A DNA stretch of 64,000 nt. Origin: HKCCE3408 sp039183205. GTDB lineage: Bacteria; Pseudomonadota; Alphaproteobacteria; Rhodobacterales; Rhodobacteraceae. A program made the position numbers and the translations under genes. A model generated the notes under the pieces. That model searched no databases, was not told the DNA's origin, and worked only from the letters and a program-made list of their open reading frames with translations. The stretch's first letter is position 1. Each line of letters starts with the position of its first letter. Of this stretch, positions 41,399-50,524 are shown piece after piece. The stretch is from NCBI GenBank assembly GCA_039183205.1, contig JBCDBR010000004.1, positions 1 to 64,000 of the forward strand, in the 5' to 3' direction.

Positions 41399-41808
41399 GC
41401 TATGTTCTCAGCGACGCGCTCCAGACGGCGGTCTATGAGACATTGACTGCGGACGCGACCCTAATGAGCTTGGTCGATGGCGCCATTTACGATGCCCTGC
41501 CGACCGGGCAAGTGCCTGAACTTTATGTAAATTTTGGGGCGGAACGCGTGCGTGACCGATCGGATGCGTCGGTTCGCGCGGCGCTCCATGAGTTTGCCGT
41601 GACCGTCATCAGCGACACGCCAGGATATTTGAGCGCAAAAAAAGCGGCCGGTCGAATTGCCGAAATCCTCGATGACAGCAAGCCGGATCTGAGCCGCGGC
41701 CGTGTGGTCCGGATGGATTTCTTCAAGGCCACTGCGCGCGTGCGCGGCAAACGGCGAGAAGTGGAAATCTGGTTCCGCGCCTTTGTTGAAGACGTCACAC
41801 TCGACTAA
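41395..41808 (+). CDS. GTA g8, tail terminator (DUF3168)
   Basis: A 137-residue protein that caps the tail tube under the head. Seen: YVLSDALQTAVYETLTADATLM, VDGAIYDALPTGQVPELYVNF, RAALHEFAVTVISDTPGYLSAK, ARVRGKRREVEIWFRAFVED. Matches DUF3168. Confidence 0.9.
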   Translation: MSYVLSDALQTAVYETLTADATLMSLVDGAIYDALPTGQVPELYVNFGAERVRDRSDASVRAALHEFAVTVISDTPGYLSAKKAAGRIAEILDDSKPDLSRGRVVRMDFFKATARVRGKRREVEIWFRAFVEDVTLD

Positions 41809-41847
41809 ATGACGCTGCCCAAGCGTTTGGAATGATTGGAGATCATC

Positions 41848-42261
41848 ATGACAGCCCAAAACGGCAAAGACCTTTTGGTGAAGGTGGACCTTGACGGTCA
41901 AGGCGTGTTCCAGACCTTAGCCGGCCTGCGTGCATCTCGCCTGAGTTTCAATGCGGAAACGGTGGATGTGACATCCTTGGAAAGCCAAGGCGGATGGCGC
42001 GAATTACTGGCCGGGGCCGGGATGAAAACAGCGGCCATTTCCGGGTCGGGCATCTTTCGTGACCAAGCCACCGATGAACGCGCGCGGCAGATCTTCTTCG
42101 ATGGCGAAATCCCTGATTTCCAAGTAATTATCCCCGATTTCGGCACGGTCGAAGGCAAGTTTCAGATCACCGCGATCGAATATGCGGGCAACCATGACGG
42201 TGAGGCAACGTACGAAATCTCGCTGGCTTCGGCCGGACCTCTCAGCTTTGTGGCCTTGTGA
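41848..42261 (+). CDS. GTA g9, major tail (tube) protein
   Basis: A 137-residue tail tube protein of the TP901-1 type. The ATG at 41848 (MTAQNGKDLLVKVD) follows TTGGAGATC. Seen: VDVTSLESQGGWRELLAGAG, GSGIFRDQATDERARQIFF, GDGEATYEISLASAGPLSF-type C-terminus. Overlaps the g10 start by one base (TGATG). Confidence 0.93.
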   Translation: MTAQNGKDLLVKVDLDGQGVFQTLAGLRASRLSFNAETVDVTSLESQGGWRELLAGAGMKTAAISGSGIFRDQATDERARQIFFDGEIPDFQVIIPDFGTVEGKFQITAIEYAGNHDGEATYEISLASAGPLSFVAL

Positions 42262-42575
42262 TGGCCAACCCGCATGCCGGCGAAGTCGCGCTGGTCATCA
42301 ACGGCGAGCGGCATGTCGCCAAACTTACACTTGGTGCCCTTGCAGAGCTTGAAACGCGACTGGCTGCCGACAGTCTGGCCGCGCTGGTTGCGCGATTTGA
42401 AGGCGATGCTCTGCGCGCCCGCGACGTGCTGGAATTGATTGCGGCCGGATTGCGCGGCGGCGGTTGGGACGGAGATCTTGGCGACTTGCTCACCGCCGAA
42501 ATCGAAGGTGGGCCAGTTGAAGCCGCTCGGGCTGCGGCGGCGCTTTTGGTGCGTGCCTTCCAGTTATCCACATGA
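42261..42575 (+). CDS. GTA g10, tail assembly protein (GTA_gp10 family)
   Basis: A 104-residue protein of the GTA-specific gp10 family. Seen: GEVALVINGERHVAKLTLGA, LAELETRLAADSLAALVARF, RDVLELIAAGLRGGG, AARAAAALLVRAF. A GTG three bases upstream is an alternative start. Probably a tail chaperone with g10.1. Confidence 0.88.
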   Translation: MANPHAGEVALVINGERHVAKLTLGALAELETRLAADSLAALVARFEGDALRARDVLELIAAGLRGGGWDGDLGDLLTAEIEGGPVEAARAAAALLVRAFQLST

Positions 42576-42772
42576 CCGGATTTGATTGGCCGGCCCTGAT
42601 GCGTGCCGGCATTGGGGATATGGGTCTAAGGCCGCACGAGTTTTGGCGGCTTACGCCGGCCGAATTCCTGTTGATAACTGGCATTGCCGCCGGCCCCGCG
42701 CCGCTGAACCGCGCGGGTCTATCCGATCTTCTGACACGCTTTCCCGATACCCCGAACGGAGAAGACACATGA
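42572..42772 (+). CDS. GTA g10.1, small tail assembly chaperone
   Basis: A 66-residue protein (DUF2376-type): FDWPALMRAGIGDMGLRPHE, FWRLTPAEFLLITGIA. Overlaps both neighbours by 4 bases. The arrangement g10/g10.1 before the tape measure mirrors the paired chaperones of long-tailed phages. Confidence 0.85.
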   Translation: MTGFDWPALMRAGIGDMGLRPHEFWRLTPAEFLLITGIAAGPAPLNRAGLSDLLTRFPDTPNGEDT

Positions 42773-43434
42773 CAGATTTTGACGACGGTGCAGACGCGTT
42801 CGACACCCAAATTCGCCAGTTGGAGGACAGCCTGTCAAGTGCAGCGACGGTGGCATCGACTTTCCAAACGGAACTCCGTTCGATGCAGGATTCAATGCTG
42901 TACACGAACCGTGAGATCAGCGCGATGAGCCGCACCATCGGCGGTGGGCTGCGCAGCGCTTTTGACGGGTTGGTCTTTGATGGCATGCGCCTATCAGATG
43001 CGTTGCGCACGGTGGCCACCAGTATGGTCGATGCGGCGTATAATGCTGCAATCCGCCCTGTTCAGAACGCTGTAAGTGGCGCAATCGCAAATGGAATCAA
43101 TGGCTTGTTTGGGGGCGTGTCGCTCTTTGAAAAAGGTGGTGCATTTTCAAGCGGACGCGTGACGCCTTTTGCCCGTGGTGGTGTGATCACAGGTCCGACC
43201 AGCTTTCCCATGCGCGGCGGAACCGGCCTGATGGGAGAAGCCGGACCAGAAGCCATCATGCCGCTGACGCGTGGTGCTGATGGGCGGCTCGGCGTGTCCA
43301 ATTCTGGCGGTGGGCGGCCGATCAACATCACGATGAACGTCACGAGCCCGGACGCCGAAGGCTTCCGCCGCTCGCAAACACAGATTGCGGCCCAGCTAAA
43401 TCGCGCATTGGCGCGTGGCCAACGTAATCGATGA
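42769..43434 (+). CDS. GTA g11, short tape measure protein
   Basis: A 221-residue tape measure, very short compared with phage relatives, fitting the short GTA tail. The ATG at 42769 overlaps the g10.1 stop. Helical start (DDGADAFDTQIRQLEDSLS), hydrophobic middle (DAAYNAAIRPVQNAVSGAI, NGINGLFGGVSLF), then GRVTPFARGGVITGPTSFPM and GLMGEAGPEAIMPLTRGADG, the signature C-terminus of this family. Confidence 0.9.
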   Translation: MTDFDDGADAFDTQIRQLEDSLSSAATVASTFQTELRSMQDSMLYTNREISAMSRTIGGGLRSAFDGLVFDGMRLSDALRTVATSMVDAAYNAAIRPVQNAVSGAIANGINGLFGGVSLFEKGGAFSSGRVTPFARGGVITGPTSFPMRGGTGLMGEAGPEAIMPLTRGADGRLGVSNSGGGRPINITMNVTSPDAEGFRRSQTQIAAQLNRALARGQRNR

Positions 43435-43447
43435 GGAGGGTAACACC

Positions 43448-44080
43448 TTGGCATTTCACGAAATTCGCTTTCCCGCGACGCTGAGCTTTGGCTCCGTCGG
43501 CGGCCCTTCAAGGCGTACCGAGGTCGTCACCCTCGCCAATGGTTTTGAAGAACGCAACACGCCATGGGCCCATTCTCGACGCCGCTACGATGCCGGCATG
43601 GGCATGCGCAGCCTTGACGATGTTGAGACTGTGATCGCCTTTTTTGAGGCCCGGCGTGGCCAGCTATATGGCTTCCGCTGGAAAGATTGGTCCGACTACA
43701 AAAGCTGCACACCCTCCTACGAGCCGGCATTTGACGATCAGAAGATCGGCCAGGGCGACGGTGAGAGTATCAGTTTTCCTCTTTTGAAATCATATGTTTC
43801 CGGAATTCATGACTATGTTCGACCCATCCTGAAGCCAGTGGCTGGCTCGGTCCGTGCTGGCATCGGCGGAGATGAATTGAAGGATGCGGTCCACTACAGC
43901 GTCAACTCGGAAACTGGTGTGATCACATTCAACACGCCACCGGAGACAGGCCAACCGATCACAGCTGGTTTCGAATTTGACGTCCCGGTCCGCTTTGACA
44001 CCGACGAGATCCAGATCTCCGTGGCGAGTTTCCAAGCCGGAGACGTACCAAGCGTGCCCGTTGTGGAGATACGGATATGA
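43448..44080 (+). CDS. GTA g12, distal tail protein (DUF2460)
   Basis: A 210-residue hub protein. The start is taken as TTG at 43448, because GAGGAGG lies 9 bases upstream and the product then begins AFHEIRFPATLSFGSVGG as relatives do; the frame is open further upstream into g11. Seen: RRYDAGMGMRSLDDVETVIAF, GQLYGFRWKDWSDYKSC, PVRFDTDEIQISVASF. Overlaps g13 by 4 bases. Confidence 0.9.
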   Translation: MAFHEIRFPATLSFGSVGGPSRRTEVVTLANGFEERNTPWAHSRRRYDAGMGMRSLDDVETVIAFFEARRGQLYGFRWKDWSDYKSCTPSYEPAFDDQKIGQGDGESISFPLLKSYVSGIHDYVRPILKPVAGSVRAGIGGDELKDAVHYSVNSETGVITFNTPPETGQPITAGFEFDVPVRFDTDEIQISVASFQAGDVPSVPVVEIRI

Positions 44081-44958
44081 AAGATGATGCACTTTCGAAC
44101 CACCTCGCCGCCGGCACCAGCGATGTGGTGCGGTGCTGGCGTTTGACGAGATCCGATGGTGTCAGTCTCGGTTTTACGGACCATGATGTGGATATCTCCT
44201 TTGACGGCCAGGTCTTCAAAGCAAATTCCGGACTGACGGCTGCTGCACTGAGCCAGACGACGGGTCTATCTGTGGATAACTCAGAAGCCCTTGGCGCGCT
44301 CAGCGATGCCGCAATCCGCGAGACGGATGTCGTGGCGGGCCGTTTTGATGGCGCGCGCATCGAGGCATGGCACGTATGTTGGTCAGACCCCAATTCTCGT
44401 GCGCTGGTCTTTCGTGGAACCCTTGGGGAGCTGACGCGGACCGGCCAGGCCTTTTCGGCGGAATTGCGGGGGCTGTCGGAAACGCTGAACCAACCGACAG
44501 GACGTGTCTATCACAAATCGTGTTCGTGCATCTTGGGCGACAAGAAATGTGGGATCGACCTCAATACCCCCGGATATCATGTTGAAACAGCGCTAAAATC
44601 GAGCGTCGACAACCGGCTTTTTTACGTCCCTGCACATTCAGAATACGAGGCGCGATGGTTCGAACGCGGGACGTTGGACGTCGTGTCCGGCATGGCCGTC
44701 GGTCTCTTTGGTGTCATCAAGAACGATCGCATCGAAGATGGCCTGCGCCGTATCGAGTTGTGGGCCCCGCTCGGTTCCGAGGTGGCGGAAAATGACGTCG
44801 TTCGGCTGACCGCCGGATGCGACAAAACCATGCCGACTTGCAAGTTGAAGTTTTCCAACCTTATGAATTTTCGCGGTTTTCCAGATATACCGGGAGATGA
44901 CTGGCTTGTATCCTCTCCTGCGCGGGCTTGGGTGCTAAACGGGGGTAGCCGGCGATGA
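44077..44958 (+). CDS. GTA g13, tail hub protein (DUF2163)
   Basis: A 293-residue hub protein. N-terminal DUF2163 (CWRLTRSDGVSLGFTDHDVD, FKANSGLTAAALSQTTGLSV), C-terminal cysteine-rich block with KSCSCILGDKKCGIDLN, CDKTMPTCKLKFSNLMNFRG and FPDIPGDDWL. The Cys set is known to bind an iron-sulfur cluster in the R. capsulatus particle. Overlaps g14 by 4 bases. Confidence 0.92.
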   Translation: MKDDALSNHLAAGTSDVVRCWRLTRSDGVSLGFTDHDVDISFDGQVFKANSGLTAAALSQTTGLSVDNSEALGALSDAAIRETDVVAGRFDGARIEAWHVCWSDPNSRALVFRGTLGELTRTGQAFSAELRGLSETLNQPTGRVYHKSCSCILGDKKCGIDLNTPGYHVETALKSSVDNRLFYVPAHSEYEARWFERGTLDVVSGMAVGLFGVIKNDRIEDGLRRIELWAPLGSEVAENDVVRLTAGCDKTMPTCKLKFSNLMNFRGFPDIPGDDWLVSSPARAWVLNGGSRR

Positions 44959-45386
44959 CCGAGGTGGTTGAGGCGGCGCGCGCGTGGATTGGCACGCCGT
45001 ATCGCCATCAAGCCTCCTGCCGCGGTGCCGGTTGCGATTGCCTTGGCCTTTTGCGTGGGGTGTGGCGGGATTGTCTGGGCACAGAGCCTGAGGCGATCCC
45101 GCCATATTCGCAGGACTGGTCAGAGCCTTCCGGAGAAGAGCGTCTTTGGCACGCGGCCCGTCGTCATCTTGTTCCAAAACCATTGAGCGCAGAGGCGCGG
45201 GGTGATGTTTTGTTGTTTCGTATGCGTGCGGGTTCCGTAGCTAAGCATCTGGGAATACAAAGCAAAACTATCCACAACCGCCAATTTATCCACAGCTATA
45301 ACGGACATGGCGTTGTCGAAAGCGCACTGACCCCTCCGTGGTCACGCCGCATCGTTGCGCGGTTCAGTTTCCCCGAAAGGATGTAG
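44955..45386 (+). CDS. GTA g14, NlpC/P60 peptidoglycan peptidase
   Basis: A 143-residue cell-wall peptidase at the tail tip, used to breach the recipient wall. Catalytic Cys in GAGCDCLGLLRGVW near residue 29; the His region is SVAKHLGIQ; C-terminal HSYNGHGVVESALTPPW. Ends three bases before g15. Confidence 0.92.
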   Translation: MTEVVEAARAWIGTPYRHQASCRGAGCDCLGLLRGVWRDCLGTEPEAIPPYSQDWSEPSGEERLWHAARRHLVPKPLSAEARGDVLLFRMRAGSVAKHLGIQSKTIHNRQFIHSYNGHGVVESALTPPWSRRIVARFSFPERM

Positions 45387-45389
45387 GAG

Positions 45390-48300
45390 ATGGCGACTAT
45401 CCTTCTTTCTGCCGCGGGCGCTGCGGTTGGCAGCTCGTTCAGCGGCTCGATCCTGGGTTTGTCCGGTGCGGCGATCGGCCGGGCCGTTGGCGCCACGGTT
45501 GGGCGGGTCATTGACCAACACCTCTTGGGGCAAGGCTCTGCACCCGTCGAAACCGGGCGGATCGACCGATACAGGTTGTCAGGGGTCGGCGAAGGTACGC
45601 CCGTTGCAACAACCCAAGGTCGGATGCGTCTTGGCGGCCAAGTCATCTGGTCGACCCATTTTCTAGAACGGTCTGAAACAACAGGCGGTGGGAAAGGCGC
45701 GCCACAACAGCCTGAAACCACGAGCTATTCCTATTCGGTCAGTCTCGCGCTAGCGCTTTGTGAAGGCGAGATACTTAGCGTTGGGCGGATTTGGGCAGAT
45801 GGAACGTTGGTCGAAAAGGACGCAATCAATCTGCGCGTCTATCGCGGAACGGATGATCAACTCCCCGATCCAAAGATCGAGGCTGTTGAGGGCGCGGGCG
45901 AGGTGCCAGCCTACCGCGGGATGGCGTATGTGGTCATCGAAGATCTCCAGCTAAACCCATATGGGAACAGGGTTCCTCAGTTTAGCTTTGAAGTCGTTCG
46001 GGCCGTCGAGAGCACAACGCAAACTCCCCCATCGGCGCAAGATATGTTGCGTGGTGTGGCCCTAATACCCGGTACCGGCGAGTATAGTCTTGCCACGAGC
46101 GCCATCAGTTTCCGCCGCGGCGTTGGGCAAACGCAGCGGGTGAATATGAATACCGCATCGGGCGCGAGCGACTTTCAGACATCTTTAGATGCCTTGACCA
46201 GCGAGCTCCCAAATTGCCGGGCCGTATCGCTTGTGGTCAGTTGGTTCGGCGACGATCTTCGCGCGGGACAATGCCGCATCCGCCCAAAGGTCGAGCAGAA
46301 GCTCGAAGATGGTGCTGAAATGCCGTGGGAAGTCAGCGGTTTAACACGCGCCGCGGCGGAGCAACTTGCGCAAATCGACAGCCGTCCGATCTATGGTGGT
46401 ACGCCGGCGGATGCCGCGGTGATCGAGGCGATCACCGCCCTGCACGACGCCGATCAAGAGGTGATGCTCTATCCCTTTTTGTTGATGGAGATTTTGGAAG
46501 GCAACGGCCTTCCCGATCCTTGGTCTGATGCCACGGACCAACCAGTTTTGCCCTGGCGCGGGCGTATTACGGGAGACAAAGCGCCGGGTGTGGCGGGGAG
46601 TACGGATGGTACGGCCGCAAACGGCGCGGCGATCGACGCCTTCTTTGGCACGGTCACGGCGTCCGATTTCGCGGTCTTCAACGGGTCAGTGAGCTATCTT
46701 GGCCCCGATGAGTGGACCTATTCGCGTTTCATTTTGCATCTTGCTGCGCTGTCGGCTGCTGCTGGCGGCGTGGCCGCTTTTTGCATTGGAAGTGAGTTTC
46801 GATCCCTCACGCAGATGCGCGATGAAACCGGGTTTCCCTTTGTGGATAAGTTGCAGCAACTTGCCCATCAAGTCCGTGCAATCTTGCCGGACACAAAGAT
46901 CGGTTACTCAGCTGATTGGTCAGAATATTTTGGATATCATCCACAGGATGGAAGTGGTGATGTGCTGTTCCATCTCGACCCGCTTTGGGCAGATGAAGAC
47001 ATCGACTTCATTGGAATCGACAACTACATGCCGCTGGCAGATTGGCGCGATGGAACATCGCATGCCGATGCAAGTTGGGGGAGCATTTACAATCTCGACT
47101 ATCTCAAAACGAATATCGAAGGCGGAGAGGGATACGATTGGTATTATCCCAGTGCGGATGCCCGCAATGCCCAGATACGAGAGCCAATTACAGATGGCGA
47201 CGCTGGCACGCCGTGGATATTCCGCTACAAAGATATTCGCAATTGGTGGTCGAACCTGCACATCGAACGGCGCCACCCACTGGCCTTTTCGGTCCTAACA
47301 TCAGGAGATGCGCCGCAACTTTGGTCCGTGCAAAACTGCACCGTCAGCGCGCATGCCGACGCGTTTGACCGATTCGTGCAACCCGTTGAGGTTACAGCCA
47401 TTTCAAGCCAGACGGATGGTCTGGAAACAGGTGCAACGGCCCCCATTTTGGCCGATCAGAGCTATCAATTGCGGGTTCATCTTCGATTGGGCAGCTCCAT
47501 GTCGGGGCGGATTGATATCGATCATCCTGATGGCGCGCTGAGCCTGACATGGGATGGAGCCGTTCTGCCGGTGGCCCAGGGGGCGACGCAGGTCCTTCAA
47601 GACGTTACAGTTGTTGCACAGGGTGACGATGTGTTCACCCTTCAAGCCATTTTGCGTTATGCAAGTGCTGCATCGGTGTCGCTGCGTGTTGGTCCGAATA
47701 CGTCAACGCCCGGCGGTTCGCTGTTGTTATTTGGGGCGGATATGTCGCCGTATCCGGTGCTTCCGACCGCGTGGATTCCACAGTCTAAACCGATTTGGTT
47801 CACAGAAATCGGCTGTCCCGCAATCGACAAGGGCGCGAACCAGCCAAACGTCTTTTTCGATCCGAAAAGTTCGGAAAGCGAGGTGCCCTATTTCTCGAAT
47901 GGGCGACGCGATGACGTGATCCAGATGCAATGCCTCCGGGCTGTCACGCAATATTGGGCGGAGGAGGAAAATAACCCGATTTCAGCGCTCTACGATGGTT
48001 CGATGATCGATATGGATCGAATTTTTGCTTGGTCGTGGGATGCCCGCCCCTATCCCGCGTTTCCAAGTGACACCGACCGGTGGAGCGATGGCGAAAACTA
48101 CACAACCGGTCACTGGATCAGCGGCCGGATGTCGGGCCAGAGTTTGGATTTGGTCGTTGCCGAGATCTGCCGCAATGCAGGTCTGACCGATATTGATGTC
48201 AGTGCGCTTTATGGCGTGGTCCGCGGGCATTCGACGGCTGAGTTGGAAACGGCCCGCGCCCGATTGCAGCCGTTGATGTTGGCCTATGATTTCACCGCCG

Positions 48301-49754
48301 TCGAACGCGACGGCAAAGTTGTGTTCCAGCATCTGCCGCTTTTGCCCGATGCAACCGTAATCGACGGTGAGGTGGTGGTCGATCAAGACACCGAAGGATT
48401 GAGTTTTACCCGCGCGCCCGAAGCCGAAACGGCCGGTCGGGTCCGGATTGCCCATGTCGAAGCCGATGGTGTTTTTGAAACACGCATTGCCGAAGCGATC
48501 TTTCCAGATGAAACAAATCAATCGACGAGCCAAAACGAACTGCCGCTATCTCTGACGGCGACAGAAGCCCGTGACATTGCGCAACGCTGGCTCGCCGGGG
48601 CTCGGGTTGCGCGCGACACTGTGGAGTTTTCGCTGCCGCCGTCGCGCCGGGATGTGCGTGCAGGTGCGCTGATCGAACTCCCTGGAGGCGGGCTGTGGCG
48701 CGTTGATCGGGTCGATGATGGTGGGCCGCGGAAAATCGAGGCGACGCGGGTTGAACCGACGATCTCGGTGCCGTCGGACGCAATGGAAACGCTTGCGCCG
48801 GCCGAGCTTTATGTGCCGGCCGTGCCGGTCGATCCGGTGTTCATGGATTTGCCGCTGCTGACGGGCGACGAGGTCGAACATGCCCCCCATATTGCCGTTG
48901 CGGCAACGCCATGGCCGGGATCGGTCGCCGTTTACGCCTCTGCATCGGAAGACAATTTCGCGTTGAATTCGGTAGTCGACGCGGCCTCGGTCATCGGTGT
49001 TTTGGAAACGCCGCTATTGGCGGCCGCGCCTGGGCGTTGGGATCGCGGGGCACCGGTTCGGGTGCGCATCCTCAATGGCACTTTGTCGTCGATATCGCCC
49101 GAAGAGGTGCTCAATGGTGGCAATGTCGCAGCCTTGGGGGCCGATGATACGGGCCCATGGGAGGTCATGCAATTCGCCGACGCAGATCTTATCGCGCCCG
49201 ATCTCTGGGAGGTGAGCCTACGATTACGGGGCCAGGCGGGAAGCGAGGGCGACATGGCGCAGACTTGGCCGGTGGGCACGCTTTTTGTCTTGCTGAACGG
49301 GCGGCCGCAGCAGATCGATCTTGCCAGCTCTGCGCGCGGATTGCTGCGGCATTACCGCGTGGGCCCGGCCCGACGAAGCCTGGATGATGCCAGCTATGTT
49401 AGCCGACAATTGGCATTTGAGGGGATCGGTCTGCGCCCCTATGCGCCGGCGCATTTAAGAGCTGTTTCAGATGTTTCCAGCGCAAACTTTACTTGGATCC
49501 GCCGGACCCGGATCGACGGCGATAGTTGGCAGGGCAGTGAGGTGCCGCTCGGCGAAGAGCGCGAAGACTACCTCATTCGTGTCAGTGACGCATCCGGTCT
49601 GCGGCGCGAAGAAACGGTTGCCCATCCGAGCTGGAGCTATTCTTCGGCCGATCTGGCGGCCGATGGTACTGCGTTTCCCTACACGGTCGACGTCGCGCAG
49701 ATTTCGGCGCGGTTCGGCCCTGGCCCTTCGACAAGGATCGTGATCAATGGCTGA
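45390..49754 (+). CDS. GTA g15, megatron / host-specificity protein with inserted domain
   Basis: A 1454-residue tail-tip protein; the R. capsulatus version is near 1300. An N-terminal Gly/Ala-rich helix (AAGAAVGSSFSGSILGLSG) leads to the hub region, then the GTA TIM barrel (about residues 430-830: FAVFNGSVSYLGPDEWTYSR, FCIGSEFRSLTQMRDETGF, IGIDNYMPLADWRDG, WFTEIGCPAIDKGANQPNVF), then the phage tail region (SAQMARIARAG-like FFDP..., ARDIAQRWLAGARVARDTVEF, RQLAFEGIGLRPYAPAHLR). Between NWWSNLHIERR and TAWIPQSKP about 160 residues (47265-47760) interrupt the barrel with a beta-rich, Ser/Thr-rich domain. Overlaps the DUF2793 gene by 8 bases. Confidence 0.93.
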   Translation: MATILLSAAGAAVGSSFSGSILGLSGAAIGRAVGATVGRVIDQHLLGQGSAPVETGRIDRYRLSGVGEGTPVATTQGRMRLGGQVIWSTHFLERSETTGGGKGAPQQPETTSYSYSVSLALALCEGEILSVGRIWADGTLVEKDAINLRVYRGTDDQLPDPKIEAVEGAGEVPAYRGMAYVVIEDLQLNPYGNRVPQFSFEVVRAVESTTQTPPSAQDMLRGVALIPGTGEYSLATSAISFRRGVGQTQRVNMNTASGASDFQTSLDALTSELPNCRAVSLVVSWFGDDLRAGQCRIRPKVEQKLEDGAEMPWEVSGLTRAAAEQLAQIDSRPIYGGTPADAAVIEAITALHDADQEVMLYPFLLMEILEGNGLPDPWSDATDQPVLPWRGRITGDKAPGVAGSTDGTAANGAAIDAFFGTVTASDFAVFNGSVSYLGPDEWTYSRFILHLAALSAAAGGVAAFCIGSEFRSLTQMRDETGFPFVDKLQQLAHQVRAILPDTKIGYSADWSEYFGYHPQDGSGDVLFHLDPLWADEDIDFIGIDNYMPLADWRDGTSHADASWGSIYNLDYLKTNIEGGEGYDWYYPSADARNAQIREPITDGDAGTPWIFRYKDIRNWWSNLHIERRHPLAFSVLTSGDAPQLWSVQNCTVSAHADAFDRFVQPVEVTAISSQTDGLETGATAPILADQSYQLRVHLRLGSSMSGRIDIDHPDGALSLTWDGAVLPVAQGATQVLQDVTVVAQGDDVFTLQAILRYASAASVSLRVGPNTSTPGGSLLLFGADMSPYPVLPTAWIPQSKPIWFTEIGCPAIDKGANQPNVFFDPKSSESEVPYFSNGRRDDVIQMQCLRAVTQYWAEEENNPISALYDGSMIDMDRIFAWSWDARPYPAFPSDTDRWSDGENYTTGHWISGRMSGQSLDLVVAEICRNAGLTDIDVSALYGVVRGHSTAELETARARLQPLMLAYDFTAVERDGKVVFQHLPLLPDATVIDGEVVVDQDTEGLSFTRAPEAETAGRVRIAHVEADGVFETRIAEAIFPDETNQSTSQNELPLSLTATEARDIAQRWLAGARVARDTVEFSLPPSRRDVRAGALIELPGGGLWRVDRVDDGGPRKIEATRVEPTISVPSDAMETLAPAELYVPAVPVDPVFMDLPLLTGDEVEHAPHIAVAATPWPGSVAVYASASEDNFALNSVVDAASVIGVLETPLLAAAPGRWDRGAPVRVRILNGTLSSISPEEVLNGGNVAALGADDTGPWEVMQFADADLIAPDLWEVSLRLRGQAGSEGDMAQTWPVGTLFVLLNGRPQQIDLASSARGLLRHYRVGPARRSLDDASYVSRQLAFEGIGLRPYAPAHLRAVSDVSSANFTWIRRTRIDGDSWQGSEVPLGEEREDYLIRVSDASGLRREETVAHPSWSYSSADLAADGTAFPYTVDVAQISARFGPGPSTRIVING

Positions 49755-50454
49755 TACCCTGCAAATCGGCTTGCCGCTTTTGAGTGCGGCGCAGGCCCAA
49801 AAACATGTCACTGTGAACGAGGCGCTGACACGGCTGGATGGGCTGGTGCAATTGCGGCTGCAATCCGTCACAGAGACCATCCCACCGGCGGTTTTCGCAG
49901 ATGGTGACAGCTATGCCGTTCCCTCTGGCGCCACGGGCGATTGGGCGGGCGCGGTTGGACGGATTGCCATCGCATCTAACGGTGGTTGGGATTTCATCGA
50001 CCCGCAATTTGGGTTTCGCGCCGTTGTCGTCGATCAGGCGGCCGAAGCCGTTTTCGACGGTGCGGCGTGGCGCTTGGGCGCGTTGAGCTTTACCGCCAAC
50101 CGGGCCGGGCTGAGTGCGGCGAGCGTCGAGCTCGATGTTGCGATCACGCCGGGCAGCAGTGTTGTTTCACCTGCAATTCTGCCCGAACGGTCCATCGTTT
50201 TTGGTGTCACCGGCGTCGTAACAGCCGCAATCACCGGTGCCACGGCCTGGCGTATCGGTGTCGCGACGGATGACCAAAGGTATGGCACCGGATTGCAAAC
50301 GAGCGCCGGCGCTTGGTTATCAGGCCCGTCTACACCCATAGTTTACTGGTCTCCGACAAGTTTGCTGGTCACCTCTGAAGACACTGATTTTACGGGAGGA
50401 TCGGTTCGGCTTGCCGTTCATTACATGACACTGTCTATCCCCGACACCGCGTAA
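49747..50454 (+). CDS. DUF2793 GTA tail-fibre-associated protein
   Basis: A 235-residue protein starting within g15. The N-terminal half is DUF2793: DTLQIGLPLLSAAQAQKHVT, VNEALTRLDGLVQLRL, IAIASNGGWDFIDPQFGFRA, AVFDGAAWRLG. The C-terminal half is beta-rich (PERSIVFGVTGVVTAAITGA, AHYMTLSIP at the end). In Rhodobacterales GTAs it follows g15 and probably decorates the tail tip or fibre. Last gene of the cluster; no lysis or replication genes follow. Confidence 0.88.
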   Translation: MADTLQIGLPLLSAAQAQKHVTVNEALTRLDGLVQLRLQSVTETIPPAVFADGDSYAVPSGATGDWAGAVGRIAIASNGGWDFIDPQFGFRAVVVDQAAEAVFDGAAWRLGALSFTANRAGLSAASVELDVAITPGSSVVSPAILPERSIVFGVTGVVTAAITGATAWRIGVATDDQRYGTGLQTSAGAWLSGPSTPIVYWSPTSLLVTSEDTDFTGGSVRLAVHYMTLSIPDTA

Positions 50455-50524
50455 AACGTTGGCCAGTGGTGGCATTGCCGTGCGCGCTGTATTAGGTACA
50501 AGGCAACGCGGCAAGGAGAGCGCC

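Noticed and set aside
35473..50454. Interpretation as a siphovirus prophage
   Set aside because: Gene order, the short tape measure, g10/g10.1, g12-g15 and cysE adjacency match Rhodobacter-type GTA, and integrase, replication, repressor and lysis genes are absent.
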